This document shows positions 21,901-32,195 of a stretch of 64,000 nt of DNA, piece after piece; the stretch's first letter is position 1; each line of letters begins with the position of its first letter. Below the pieces are notes generated by a model, which was not told the origin of the DNA, ran no database searches, and worked only from the letters and a program-made list of their open reading frames with translations. The stretch comes from Escarpia spicata. Lineage: Eukaryota > Annelida > Polychaeta > Sabellida > Siboglinidae. A program made the translations under genes and the position numbers. Location of the stretch: the NCBI GenBank assembly GCA_963995525.1, contig OZ023214.1, forward strand, positions 43,085,998-43,149,997, read 5' to 3'.

Positions 21901-24900
21901 TGTCATAAGTGACGTCATGATACCACGTGATCGCCTAGCTCATTAAAATTTAATTTTCCGCATGAATCGCTTCACAGACGGGCTTAAAATCGAATTTATG
22001 CTACAAATGTATTTTTCTGTATTTGTTTAATGTCAAATGTTACATACAATGTTAAACTTTGTGTACACATGAAAAAAGGATTTTAGCTAATGCCTTATTT
22101 TTATTTCCTTTAAGCTTTAATAGCCTGGTATTAGTCCTCGTCATTGGTTAGGCTGGTAATGAGTGGCAGACATATATCATAGCTTGAATTGCTTTTCAAG
22201 TTGAGCGGGTTAATTTAAATAATCTCAGGACGAGAACAACAAGTGGGACAAAGTACAATTGATTCAGCTAACTTTCATACATTGCATGGGATAAAAACCA
22301 GGGTACAAGACATTGGCGTTTTCTTGGACAGTGGGCTGGATATGGTACGATATTGCTTGACCGTTGATGCATATAAAACCATCGTTCTTGCTCTGGTGAC
22401 CTCAAAGCTGGACTACGATAAGGCGTGTAGTAATGCAGCAACAATGCCGAGATCACCTCCAAATCACACCTGTGTTGATCACACTACACTGGTTGCCCAT
22501 TCGATGGCGTGTAGTATACAAAATACTGGTGTTGACTTTCCGAGCAATGCACGACCTCGCGCCCGAATACATCGATGACATGATTGTTGACTACACGCCG
22601 GGCCGCCAGCTTTGCTCCGCCGGAAGCCGACTCCTGAGAGTACCCCGCCACAATTTAGAACGATATGGTCGGTGTGGTTTTTCAGTGATGGCACCGCGTC
22701 TGTGGAATGATCTGTCAGACTGTCTGCGCCTGATAGACTCTCTTGAAATTTTTAAGTCACATTTGAAAACATATCTTTTTAAAGCCACATTTGTCGACTA
22801 CTTGTAGTATGTACTATATTGCATTTATCTTAGTCATAATTATAGGTTTTTTTTTCTATATTAATGTATTATCTTATTTTATTATTAATTAGTGACTTAT
22901 CCTATTTTATTATTAATTTATTAGTTTACTTTACTATAAATTTATTATGGATAAGTCAGGCTTATACATTACTAGTTTTAGAAGCCTTACATTTTTTTAC
23001 TTAATATTTTACGTATCTTATGTAATATATTTACCATGTAAGCTCAAACAATTGTATATTTATATTTTAACAATGCTGTATTTTTATGCGCCTCTGAGCA
23101 GAATTATATTCCGGATATACGGCGCTTTATAAATAAAATTATTAATATTATAAATTAGTATTATTATGATGTTTGTGTTGTCAGCTACCACCCTTGTGAT
23201 TGTAATGAAGAGTGCATTGATGGTAACACCCAGAGCCACTGGTGGTGGCAGTGTGTGCATTGGCCTTGAATGCACTGAATGGGTCAGTGTGCACAGACTC
23301 ACTCACTGTCTATTGACAGGTTGTGTCATGCAGCCTTGACACAGCCCTGTTTGTGATGTTATCACAATATTGAGACATAATCTGTACCCTGTCCACTTAG
23401 GCGCTTCTTGGGCCTGGCCTTGAAGTTGATTTTAGGTCATTATTCAGTGAGTGTTAGCCTTGGCCTAGCATTGGGCTTCACCCAGTGATGTGTATATAAA
23501 TAGTTTCTTGCAAAGTTGGTACCAAGCTTAGTCACCCTTTATAGTTTTAGAGTACTTACATACTTCTACGATTTACCTCTCGGTTCTTTCTTCTGACCAT
23601 GGCAATGGCCTTGGTAGTCAAATCTACCAAACTTTTCCCTTAGGATACTCAGTGACTTCCTGGCCAACAAGTTTTCCATGCTAAAAGTAAAATGTAGACT
23701 TTACAAAACAATTTATTTCGGACAAAAATCCCTTTGGCTCCACCATCAATACACTACTTCCTTGGCTGCGTTTACTCCACACAATTAGCTCTGGATACAC
23801 TTGGTTGTGACTATCAATCTAAATTATTAAATGTTGTCTACCTACCACTACCAGCATATAACTAATTCTTTTAACTGTGACTAACAAATTCTTAATCATC
23901 TAACTTTATTCCACAATACAAGCCATATATATACCATGAATGTACAACATTGATGTTTGGAATGGTGATCAGTACACACATATATATATAAGATATATAA
24001 TTATTTTGTTATTGTGTCATAGCACCAGCCGCCATAGCATGTGGCCAAGGCCAGCCAGCTAAGTGAATCATCTGTAGACCTTGACATTTAGTGTTGTACC
24101 CGTTTCACCCAGTTCAGGCCTTGAAAGTTGGAATGAGCAAACTTGAGGGCGAGGTCAGTTGCTAATGCCTTTTATAGATTTTGGGTGGCACTATTATAGG
24201 GCAGCACCAATTCGGTTGTGAAACGTTATTTAATTTCTGAGGTTCAACAGCCAGTTGTCAGGCTGTTGCTGCGCGCACACACACACGCACTTCATATTTT
24301 CATATTTAAGTACTTTTGCTGCTACTATTTATACAGTCTGGTCAAGTACAGAGTTATCCAGTTTAAATCTCTACATATGGTTTATCAGCTATGTTGTTGA
24401 TTCGGTTTCAAATCTTTATTACAAATTACAAATTTTGCATCCCCAGTGACACAAATGTTTACAGAGTGGTAAACAACAGCTGGCCATTTCACAGGATAAT
24501 CAACATCCAGGCTAAATCAAAGTGCTTGATCAGTGATACCTGTTAGACTTGTGTCCTCACCAGGCCCGGGTTGGTTACCATGACCCCAAGTCACCTGTCC
24601 TCAGACAGTGTTGTTGATAAATGGCTATCGGTAGAAGTAATAGAACTATACTGGGGGTCGTGCTAGGTAACATATTCTCTTGTCTTAATAGGTGTTTTAT
24701 TTTAAAACTAATACCTGATTGAATGCTGTTAAGATTGCCCATGTTTAGCCAACTCCACCAAAACTAGATCTCTATTATGATTGAGCGTTTCTAGTCAACT
24801 CCACCTACACTATTTCTTTAGTTTGTTTTCTTGAGGATAATTCAGTGGTGTTGCTTGTTGTTTTGTGTGGTTTAGCTGAAGTCGAAGATACTGCACTGCA

Positions 24901-27900
24901 GTAGCAGCGTTGGTTCCAATGGGTAATTTTGAGTGATGCCATGTTGCATTTACAGTGTATAGTGATGACAATTACAGCCATAATGCACCTTGGCCATACT
25001 CCCAATTTGTTTCTGGTCTGCTGCAGTGGTACACGCTTGAAACAAGTTCAATGCCAGACAAAATGAAAAAGAAGTTTCTTCAAAGTACCGAGGATGAAGA
25101 AACAAAAGAATTCCTCACAAATTGTTACGAGAAGGCTGAATGGGTATTCACGCAATTGTACCATTCACTTGCTCGATCTGTGCTTAGTTGGTTCATGAGT
25201 AGTACCACAATCAATGGGTAGGTGGCAGCATTATTGCTCAGTAATACATAATCCTAGCACTGTTACTGTTAGGTGATAGCTATATATGTATTCTAATTGT
25301 TATTACATTTCTTTTGCTAATTAATCATAACTATTCAGTTACATTACATTTACAAATAACATCATACTCATTATGTTTTAATATAATGTATTACATATCT
25401 GACGTTTCCATATTTTGTTCTGCATCACTAGACAACAAAAATATGCTTTTAATGTTTTTCAGCTAAAAAAATTAGTCACTATAATAAAACTATGGTAATA
25501 GGTAGGTAATTACTAATTTACTACATTTTGTAATCATACTTTAAAAACAATTATATGATTCTTTTATATAATGGGCCAAAAGCTTATAGTTGTGTAAATA
25601 CAAGAAAGATGGATTTATTTACCAACGTGAAGCTTATTCGTTGACCATAATTTCAAAAGATTGTTAACATCATAAATTTTATTTCAAGATGTAAGTTAGT
25701 TCCAGATTTAGTTAGGTTCATATTTGATGCGGTCCTACGTATACATTTACCTGTCTGAATCCTTCTGTTGAGACAACGGAGCTTTCGACACCTTCACAGT
25801 TCCTTCATCAGTATTGTAATGTGCCACTCTTGGTAGTCATGTGACATTTGTGATTATCACATGACGGTGCTGGCAGTTCTAAGAATGCAGTTCTTCCTAC
25901 GATATTCTTAGAACGGAATGTCACCAAAATGTCACATGACTGCAGAGAGTGACACATAACATCGTTGGTGAAGGTGTCGAAACCTCCATTGAGCCAGCAT
26001 AAGGCTTCAGATATAACTGTACAACTGCATCAGTTTCATTGGTTGACGTTTCAGTTTCCTGCGACGAGGCTCAATGTTTGTGTTCTCCAAGGCTCAGGTG
26101 GAATCAGTACTGGGAATTTCTCAGAAATGGAAAGCAAATAAGTTGCTCGACTTAGGTAAGGTGTATGACTGGAAGCACCAATCAGTGATATGTCAAAGTG
26201 GCATCTGAAGTGAAAAGTCCATGGTAGTTAGTTCATACTAATTCTTACTCTCCGTCTTTCTGTCGACCTCACCATACAAGGTGTTTTCCACTAAAATACA
26301 TAAATTAATCCTCAGTTTTTTTGGTATGTAAGTTAAAAATGGAGGCAATTAAACTAATTCATTTATCTCTCGGTATTCTGTATGTATCATTTGTATGAAT
26401 AAATATACTCGGTAAATGTAATCAACAATATTTCAGTAATTACACACACACATGATTACAATGATCAAAATGGCAACCTAATCATAATTGTACGTAATTA
26501 CATTAACAATGTAATTGTCGTCTGGATTACAATCATGAATATTCATAATTACAAACTTCTTGTGCATATTTATGTTGCACAAGTCCCAACTACAAGGCAA
26601 GCAGTCAGACATGGCTCAATTCCATTAAAAAATCATATTGGTTTGCATCTGTTCCATCCAATATACGGTAACAACCAGGAAGCTTGAGACAATGTACAGA
26701 CAATAACTACTGTTTGATAATTGATTATACTCGTCTCCTAAGTGATCATTCTCATACAGTAACCAGAATTGATAGAATTTGTAGTGTAATCTCCACAACT
26801 CTGCTACAGGTAGATCATTGGTTGTTCTTGTAAGTTTTTGTAACAATGAGTGTATGATATAAAGCTGTGTATCAGGGCTCAATACAGATGGTTGCATAAG
26901 TTCACAAGATCCCAAACTATGTTAAACATTACATAGACACTGGTGGATATTTGTGTACGAATAGTCTTCACGCATTAATTGCAGCATGGCAGGACACTCC
27001 CCAGAGAAGTCGAGATGGTGTTCAGTTGAACAGGTCTGCCAGGGAGTAAAGTGCAACGCGCCTTGAGCAGCCCCGAGGACTGGATATTGCGCTATATAAG
27101 AACTTACCTTTACTTTTTTACATGAAGGGTTTGGTCGTCACTATGTATCGCGGGGAAGAGATTGCTGTAGTTGTGTCAGCATGGGAACGAAATATATTCA
27201 AGCAAATTGGCACTAATAATAGCCGTTTGGGATACTAAAATTTGCAAGTTCCACACCACGCATTTGTGGATTTTTGAAACAGTGCTAAACGTTTTGGGCT
27301 GCAAACATACGAGACTAGTTGTAACATATTACAACTGTGTGACTACATTTTAGGGGCAGGTGATGGCATGGTGACACAACAACTCGCAAGTCATTTCTCT
27401 GAAGTCTACACCACCGAAGTGTCCACTACAATGACCTGGAGACTACAGGAGAAGGGATACACGTAAGTCTTAGAACATATATTAGGTGACAGTAGCAGAC
27501 CTGGGGTCAATTCCAAAAGGAATGGGTTTGATCAATTCAGTTCCGCTCCGATTCCGGAATTGGAAGATTTTGAAAGAACGGAATTGGAGCGGGAATTGCA
27601 ATTGAATGAAAAGGCATCTGATCTTTTTTGCTACACCAATCATTTATTAGCCTGCGGTGTTGTCTGCTTGAGCGACTGTCACTTCAAACAGCTGATGATG
27701 ATTTGCTGCAACGATGCCGAGTAGTTACGATGCCAGAATGAGAGTAGAGACTAGATTCAAACATTTTTATTATGATTTGCTGCAACAATGCCCGGGTTAC
27801 TGAGTGTTTTCCTGCTATAAAATGTCATTGAATGAATTTTTATGGTTTACTAATTTCTATGTAACATTAATATATATGTGTGTATATTATATAATAATTA

Positions 27901-30144
27901 TTTATGCAATAAACAACACAAGTCCAATGTGGCAGAGAATCAAAATTGGCCAAATGAATTACATTTATTTGTTGAAGTTGGGCTGCTTGTCATTCAGCCA
28001 ATTTGGCAATTACATAAATAAGAATGTGAGCTCTAAAATCCCAATCTGACACGACACTGAACCCTTGTACAGTGTCACCCTTTCGGTTTCTCAGATCCCA
28101 CATTCCTACAACCTTGACAATAACAATATACATGATTCGTCCCTACCTTGTAATGGACTAAAAACCACTACATGTATAAACATATATATATGACGAATAC
28201 ATACATTCCCCACCAAAAACACAAATTCTAGTTAGCAAGGTGGGGCAAGTTTGCCACAAAACCACCGACCTGGAATTGAACGATTATAGAAGGAATTGGA
28301 AAAAGGAATTAAAATTTAATAAAAAAAAGGAATTGGAGCTGGAGTTGATTGAAAGGAATTTATGCCAGCCCTGGACAGTGCAGGGCTTCTCAACCGGACA
28401 CTGGTGTGCCGCGACAACCCCCCAAGTGTCCTGCTGCATCTCTGGTAATTAAAATAAAAAGTAAGCAGAAGCTGTGCAAATTGTCAACATCATCACATCA
28501 AGGCCTCTGAAGTCTCGCCTTTTCTCCGTACTTTATGAGAAGATGGGAGAACACTATCTTCTTCTTCATACCTACGTTCGCTGGCTTTCATGAGGCAAGG
28601 TCCTGTCAAGAATGTTGGAGTGGAAAGATGAGCTTCAAGTGTTTTTGTTATTGCAAAAGGAATTGCAGCATGTCCATTTGTTGCAAGACAATTACTGGGC
28701 GACAAAACTTACACACACAGCTGACATCTTCGGGAAAATCAACGAACTGAATCGAAGAATGCAAGGTCGGGATGAGACCGTCCTTACATGTACGGACAAG
28801 CTAAATGGGTGAAAATCCTAACTTCAGCTATAGCGAGAACTACTAATTTTCACCTTGCAATATTTGTTATGCTTTTTATCTGCAAGCAATGAGAGACCAT
28901 TTCCACTTATGAGCATGACGTGACAGTAGGTTTTTTACTTGTGCATACTGGATGGCAATAAACTAAGAAGTTACAAACATTTACAGTGTGTTTTCTGTCA
29001 GTGTTCTAGATTTAAACCAGTGGCAGGACGGCACACACAAGTTTGACGTGATCAGTTGTTTGAACCTACTGGACCGGTGTGACGAGCCTACAACTCTCCT
29101 ACACAACATGAAGGCTGCATTGGTACCGGACACAGGCAGGCTTGTAGTAGCCACGGTTGTACCATTCAAGCCTTATGTAGAATCAGGCATGTATTCGTTC
29201 CAGCCAACTTTACTGAAATTACTACAAGTTGCAGAATAGACTGAAGGTTTCGTGGATTCTAGCAACTTATATAGAAATTGTCATTTTTTTATTAATCGGT
29301 GTGCATTTTCTGGTCTGTATACATTTTAAAAGCTTAATTTAATTACATTTTCTTAGAATATGTTCACTGTTATTTTGTCTGAAGAGTTTCCACATGTCAA
29401 TATTGCAGGACATGTTGTACAGCACTAGAGCGAGCATGAATGTTATATCAACATTGAAAACACATTATACACTACACATCAATATTGAATACACATTATG
29501 CAACAGAACAACACTTCACATCAACATTGAACACATATACAACACTACACATCAACATTAAACACGCATTATACAACAATTCACATCAACATTGAACACA
29601 CATTATACAACACTTCACTTCAACATTGAATACACTTTTACAATATTACACATCAACATTGAACACACACATTATACAACACTTTACATCAACATTGAAC
29701 ATACACTATTCAACTTTGCTGTTTCTGTCGCAAACAAAACTGTTTAGAGCCATAATTTCAAAGCATTCAATGGAATGTCCAGCAGCTACTCATGTTCAAC
29801 ATCCATTTTGCAAGCTCGATATACCTTGTTGGTAGGCAACATGACATATAATACAGATTAATTAAGACCCTTTCCTTTCTTCAGGTGGTACTGATCACAA
29901 CCCATCCGAGAACCTGCCCGTGAAAGGTGATACGCTGGTCGAGCAGATTGCAAGTTTTGAGAGCGACGTCTTCAAGCCATTTGGCTTCACTGTTGAACGC
30001 TTCACCAAGCTGCCTTACCTGTGTGAAGGCGACCTCGAACACTCTTTCTACATCCTCGAGGATATTGTCTTTGTGCTCAAACCAGACTCAACTGTAGCAG
30101 AGCCAGCAGTTTTGCCAGCAGAAACCTTAGCCATCCAGGTGTAA
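18631..30144 (+). CDS. METTL9: METTL9 (DREV-type) protein-histidine methyltransferase, gene span
   Basis: Exons: candidate 18631-18900, then 24956-25217, 26055-26155, 27354-27462, 28987-29186 and 29885-30144 (stop TAA). The last five join in phase and read as one protein. Landmarks are the family block WVFTQLYHSLARSVLSWFMS, RRGSMFVFS, the SAM-binding motif I LLDLGAGDG, FDVISCLNLLDRCDEP, and LPYLCEGDLEHSFYILED near the end. METTL9 enzymes are S-adenosylmethionine-dependent methyltransferases that place N1-methylhistidine in HxH motifs. The C-terminus is about 20 residues longer than in human METTL9. Introns hold a CR1-like LINE, an L2-like LINE, SINEs and hAT remnants. Identification is very secure; the first exon is not. 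Confidence 0.93.
18901..19374. other. METTL9 intron 1, left part
   Basis: AT-rich intronic DNA with a local GGCTTAGCC-type repeat near 19138-19182. No gene seen. Confidence 0.4.
19375..20378 (+). pseudogene. CR1-like LINE, 5'-truncated RT and C-terminus
   Basis: Begins in the RT domain (SGVPQGSVLGPILFVIYIND), has the catalytic box FADDTKLF and NAEKCKCVHYG, then the CR1-type thumb/C-terminal block (YKSLVRPHLDYC, LEKVQHRATRMI, LNITTLETRRLRADLLEVYKI). One stop/frameshift separates the end, whose 84 codons contain SFIQRIVNDWNRL. Everything upstream is missing, as usual for 5'-truncated LINEs. It lies in METTL9 intron 1 in the sense direction. The long frame suggests a fairly recent insertion. 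Confidence 0.88.
20379..21390. other. METTL9 intron 1, middle part
   Basis: No gene recognised. At 21220-21295 a short stretch repeats GAGTACTAGTACTTA-like text with dyad symmetry. Confidence 0.4.
21391..21471 (-). pseudogene. tRNA-like sequence (decayed tRNA or SINE head)
   Basis: On the minus strand it reads GGCGCCGCTAGCTCAGTTGG (A-box-like D arm) and, about 45 bases on, GGTTCAATCCTGACA (B-box-like T arm). The acceptor halves do not pair and the T stem is imperfect, so it is not a normal tRNA gene. Pol III promoter boxes remain recognisable. Confidence 0.5.
21472..22205. other. METTL9 intron 1, right of tRNA-like sequence
   Basis: No gene recognised. The 118-codon open frame at 21511-21867 has no domain and is treated as chance. 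Confidence 0.35.
22206..23155 (+). mobile_element. L2/CR1-type LINE 3' end
   Basis: RT C-terminal region in broken frames: VLALVTSKLDY, then ITPVLITLHWLPIRWRVVYK, MHDLAPEYIDD, FSVMAPRLWNDLSDCLR and EIFKSHLKTYLFK. The 3' end reads GGCGCTTTATAAATAAAATTATTA, the usual tail pattern of this LINE group. Only the last part of ORF2 is present. Confidence 0.88.
23156..24955. other. METTL9 intron 1, right part
   Basis: About 1.8 kb of intron with no recognised gene. Contains (TA)n and (CA)n-like microsatellites near 23980 and 24276. Confidence 0.4.
24956..25217 (+). CDS. METTL9: METTL9 exon 2
   Basis: Acceptor TTTACAG|TG, donor ATGG|GTAGGT (phase 1 in, phase 2 out). Encodes LLQWYTLETSSM and AEWVFTQLYHSLARSVLSWF, matching the N-terminal helical part of the METTL9 fold. 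Confidence 0.92.
25765..25995. mobile_element. Foldback (inverted-repeat) element
   Basis: Imperfect palindrome: GGAGCTTTCGACACCTTCAC on the left pairs with GTGAAGGTGTCGAAACCTCC on the right. Inner arms TAGTCATGTGACATTT / AAATGTCACATGACTGCA and GTTCTAAGAAT / ATTCTTAGAAC also pair. It looks like a non-autonomous foldback transposon; its right end lies about 60 bp before METTL9 exon 3. Confidence 0.75.
26055..26155 (+). CDS. METTL9: METTL9 exon 3
   Basis: Acceptor GTTTCAG|TTTCC, donor TTAG|GTAAGG. Encodes FLRRGSMFVFSKAQVE and ends in LLDL, the start of SAM motif I. Phases fit both neighbours. Confidence 0.93.
26936..27113 (+). mobile_element. SINE 3' part (family S1) in METTL9 intron 3
   Basis: Matches the 3' half of the tRNA-derived SINE seen three times in TDRD12: GGTGGATATTTGTGTACGAATAGTCTT, a GTCTGCCAGGGAGTAAAGTG block, and the end GCGCTATATAAGAACTTACC. 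The tRNA-like head is missing. Confidence 0.8.
27354..27462 (+). CDS. METTL9: METTL9 exon 4
   Basis: Acceptor TTTTAG|GGGC, donor AC|GTAAGT. Completes SAM motif I (GAGDG) and encodes VYTTEVSTTMTWRLQEKGY, with the acidic residue (TTEV) expected after motif I. Confidence 0.94.
27496..28373. mobile_element. hAT-like non-autonomous element
   Basis: Ends CAGACCTGGGG and CCAGCCCTG resemble hAT terminal inverted repeats and are flanked by GACAGTAG and GACAGTGC (6 of 8 bases equal; 8-bp duplications are typical of hAT). Subterminal GGAATTGGAGC-type text is inverted at the two ends. No transposase. Lies in METTL9 intron 4. Confidence 0.5.
28381..28820 (+). pseudogene. hAT (Charlie/Buster-like) transposase remnant
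   Basis: Starts with CAGGGCTTCTCAACC, a hAT-type terminus. The following frames encode LLHTYVRWLS, then after a stop VLSRMLEWKDELQVFLL, TADIFGKINELNRRMQG and VLTCTDKLNG, matching the C-terminal half of hAT transposases of the ZBED5-like group. It is frame-broken and lacks the N-terminal and catalytic parts. Confidence 0.75.
28987..29186 (+). CDS. METTL9: METTL9 exon 5
   Basis: Acceptor TTACAG|TGTG. Encodes FDVISCLNLLDRCDEPTTLL and LVVATVVPFKPYVES. The frame and protein alignment require the exon to end AATCAG|GCATGT, a GC donor; the nearby GT choice (GGCAT|GTATTC) would give a stop just after the junction. Confidence 0.92.
29430..29715. repeat. Degenerate 40-bp-class minisatellite
   Basis: About seven imperfect units of ACATCAACATTGAACACACATTATACAACACTT-type text (two 16-base halves), in METTL9 intron 5. 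Confidence 0.8.
29885..30144 (+). CDS. METTL9: METTL9 exon 6 (last)
   Basis: Acceptor TTCTTCAG|GTGG. Encodes the C-terminal METTL9 block with FTKLPYLCEGDLEHSFYI and DIVFVLKP, then a 20-residue extension ending QV and TAA. Confidence 0.94.
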
Positions 30145-30284
30145 TTTGTATTGCCACGGGGGCAAGTGCACCAGTGCATGAACAGTTTGTTTTGAACGGA
30201 GATTAGCAAAAACAAGAATATCTCATCAGTGAGACTGATGGTCTCTGCCCACTGACAGTTTGCCCATCGTATCACCATGTAGAC

Positions 30285-30518
30285 CAGTGGTTCTCAACCC
30301 CTTTACTAATATGGGTCATATGTGTGGCCACGAATGTGTTGTGTGGGCCACACCCACAAATGGTAATATTTTGTAATTTGTTAGATAAATAATTGTTACA
30401 TTAGTGTTAAATATATTGCATCATTCACAGGCAGGCATGTTTTCTTGCAGGAAGTGATAAATAGACATCTCTATGCAACTTGGCCAGGTGTAGTGTAATA
30501 GTTGGTTGAGAACCACTG
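30285..30518. mobile_element. hAT MITE with perfect 8-bp target duplication
   Basis: Terminal inverted repeats CAGTGGTTCTCAACC / GGTTGAGAACCACTG (15 bp, perfect) enclose 234 bp and are flanked on both sides by ATGTAGAC (30277-30284 and 30519-30526). The termini and 8-bp duplication are diagnostic of hAT-superfamily elements. No coding capacity. Confidence 0.95.
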
Positions 30519-31589
30519 ATGTAGACTACGTGATGATGCAACGCAGCTATGTACATGGCAGTCACCTGGTCCATGTGCCGTTGTATTCCACCAAGTGTTC
30601 ATATCATTCCACAATGATGCAAAGCATCAAGACTTGTATCGTAACTATCTGGGAAGCATACAAAGCACCTGTAACAAATGAATATATTGTGTTTAGTGTA
30701 AGTTGTTGGGAAATTTAATTTATAGACGTCATATACAAAGGTAGTGTGCTTATAAGATAAAGAACATCACAGCCGTATACAAGTATTGTTCTGTAACAAA
30801 TGCAGTTCAAGTAATGTTGAATTTTATGTTATTAGAAGCTACTAAGCTCGTTTTATTGTAATTTGACTTGGGGATTTGTTGTACAAAGCAGCAAAAAAGT
30901 AATGAATGCTACACCAGAGGTTTTTACATACATTGTTGGTTGAGGAATTGTTCTGTGTACATATTTGTAGCCACACTTGTGATTATACATTACATTTTAC
31001 AATTGAAAATATTCAGTGGAATTTGTTGAATAATACTATATGGTGTAATTTGTGACATATCAAAGGTGGCAGAAGACTGCCATTATGTTTCTGAGCCACT
31101 GAAGAGCAAAAGGGACTGAGAAAAGGCAGAAATGAAGATAAATGGGTCAGACCTGTTGAAATGTGCAAGCAAAACAGAATGTCTACCAAGTGCCATGGTC
31201 AGAATCAGTGTTCAAAAGTACTGCCAGGAAAAAGGCCCAAGTTACAAGTATCCATGCAAATATAAAAATGTCTGCTACCAAAACTGTAAGTGTTTAAACT
31301 TTGTTTATGTGTACCACCTGCTTTTGAGTGAGAACACCAACTTTACAGAGTGAAAGGTCCTATTGACCACTAACTATCAGATGTTTAACACATGTCGGAA
31401 CTATTAAAATCAAGACTGCCAATTTTCTCTCGCATTGTCTAACATGGATGTGCTAATATTCTGTTGTTGTGTAATGACCAGCAAGAACGTTGCCTAATGC
31501 ATGTTCCTACCAGTCTGTCATCTGTAACACAGTTGGTAATGTGTCACTAATACGAATATGTTGTGTATTTCAACTGATTCAATAGTTTT

Positions 31590-31595
31590 AATAAA
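31590..31595 (+). terminator. Candidate polyadenylation signal for METTL9
   Basis: AATAAA about 1.45 kb after the stop codon and before the convergent gene's last exon. Confidence 0.35.
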
Positions 31596-31917
31596 CACAA
31601 ATTATTTACTTAAAATGTTTTATTGTATTAAATTTCCACAGGAACAGCATTGGGAAAATAACACGTGTTAGTTTGTGGGCGCCAATTATCAGCAATAATA
31701 TGCGAGAGATCTTTGCTTACATTACTAATGTCGTTGAGTCACTTGAAGTGGCTTGTCACTGAGCACTGAGTCTCCTCATATTTTTGCAACAAACAGCAAC
31801 ATTCAGACAGGACGCTAAGTCCAATGTGGATCTCTGCAACAGAAAACGTGACATTCAGCCAGAACACTACAATATGGATGCCACCAAGGCAATGTCAATC
31901 CTACATACAGACTTCCA

Positions 31918-32195
31918 TTACAATATTTCTATGATCATAAGAAAATAAGTGAACACCACAGAGCAAAATATTCCACAGCTGCATTGATATATTTCAGTTT
32001 TACCAATCTCCTTATTTTCAACGATAAAACAGTCGAACAATTTTCTCTGAATCTCGTGCAACTGACTTCGCTTGAGCCTCTCCAGCGCCATCTGGTTGTT
32101 GGCACAAGCCGGGCCAATGTCTATCTTCATCTGTCGTATCACATCCAGCAAATGAGCAAACTTCTTTGTGTGTGTTGTCATCACCACTGCCCCAG
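31918..32195 (-). CDS. HHCC-domain gene, exon 4
   Basis: Strong acceptor CTGCTTTCAG|CTGG in phase 1. Encodes TTHTKKFAHLLDVIRQMKID and a basic amphipathic LERLKRSQLHEIQRKLFDCF. The last 25 residues are hydrophobic and Cys-rich and may be intron read-through after a GATTG|GTAAAA donor. Confidence 0.6.

Larger units (their letters stand above)
30145..31620 (+). other. METTL9 3'UTR candidate
   Basis: Contains an inserted hAT-type miniature element (30285-30518) and no further gene. AATAAA at 31590-31595 is a candidate polyadenylation signal; earlier ones may be used. Confidence 0.45.
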
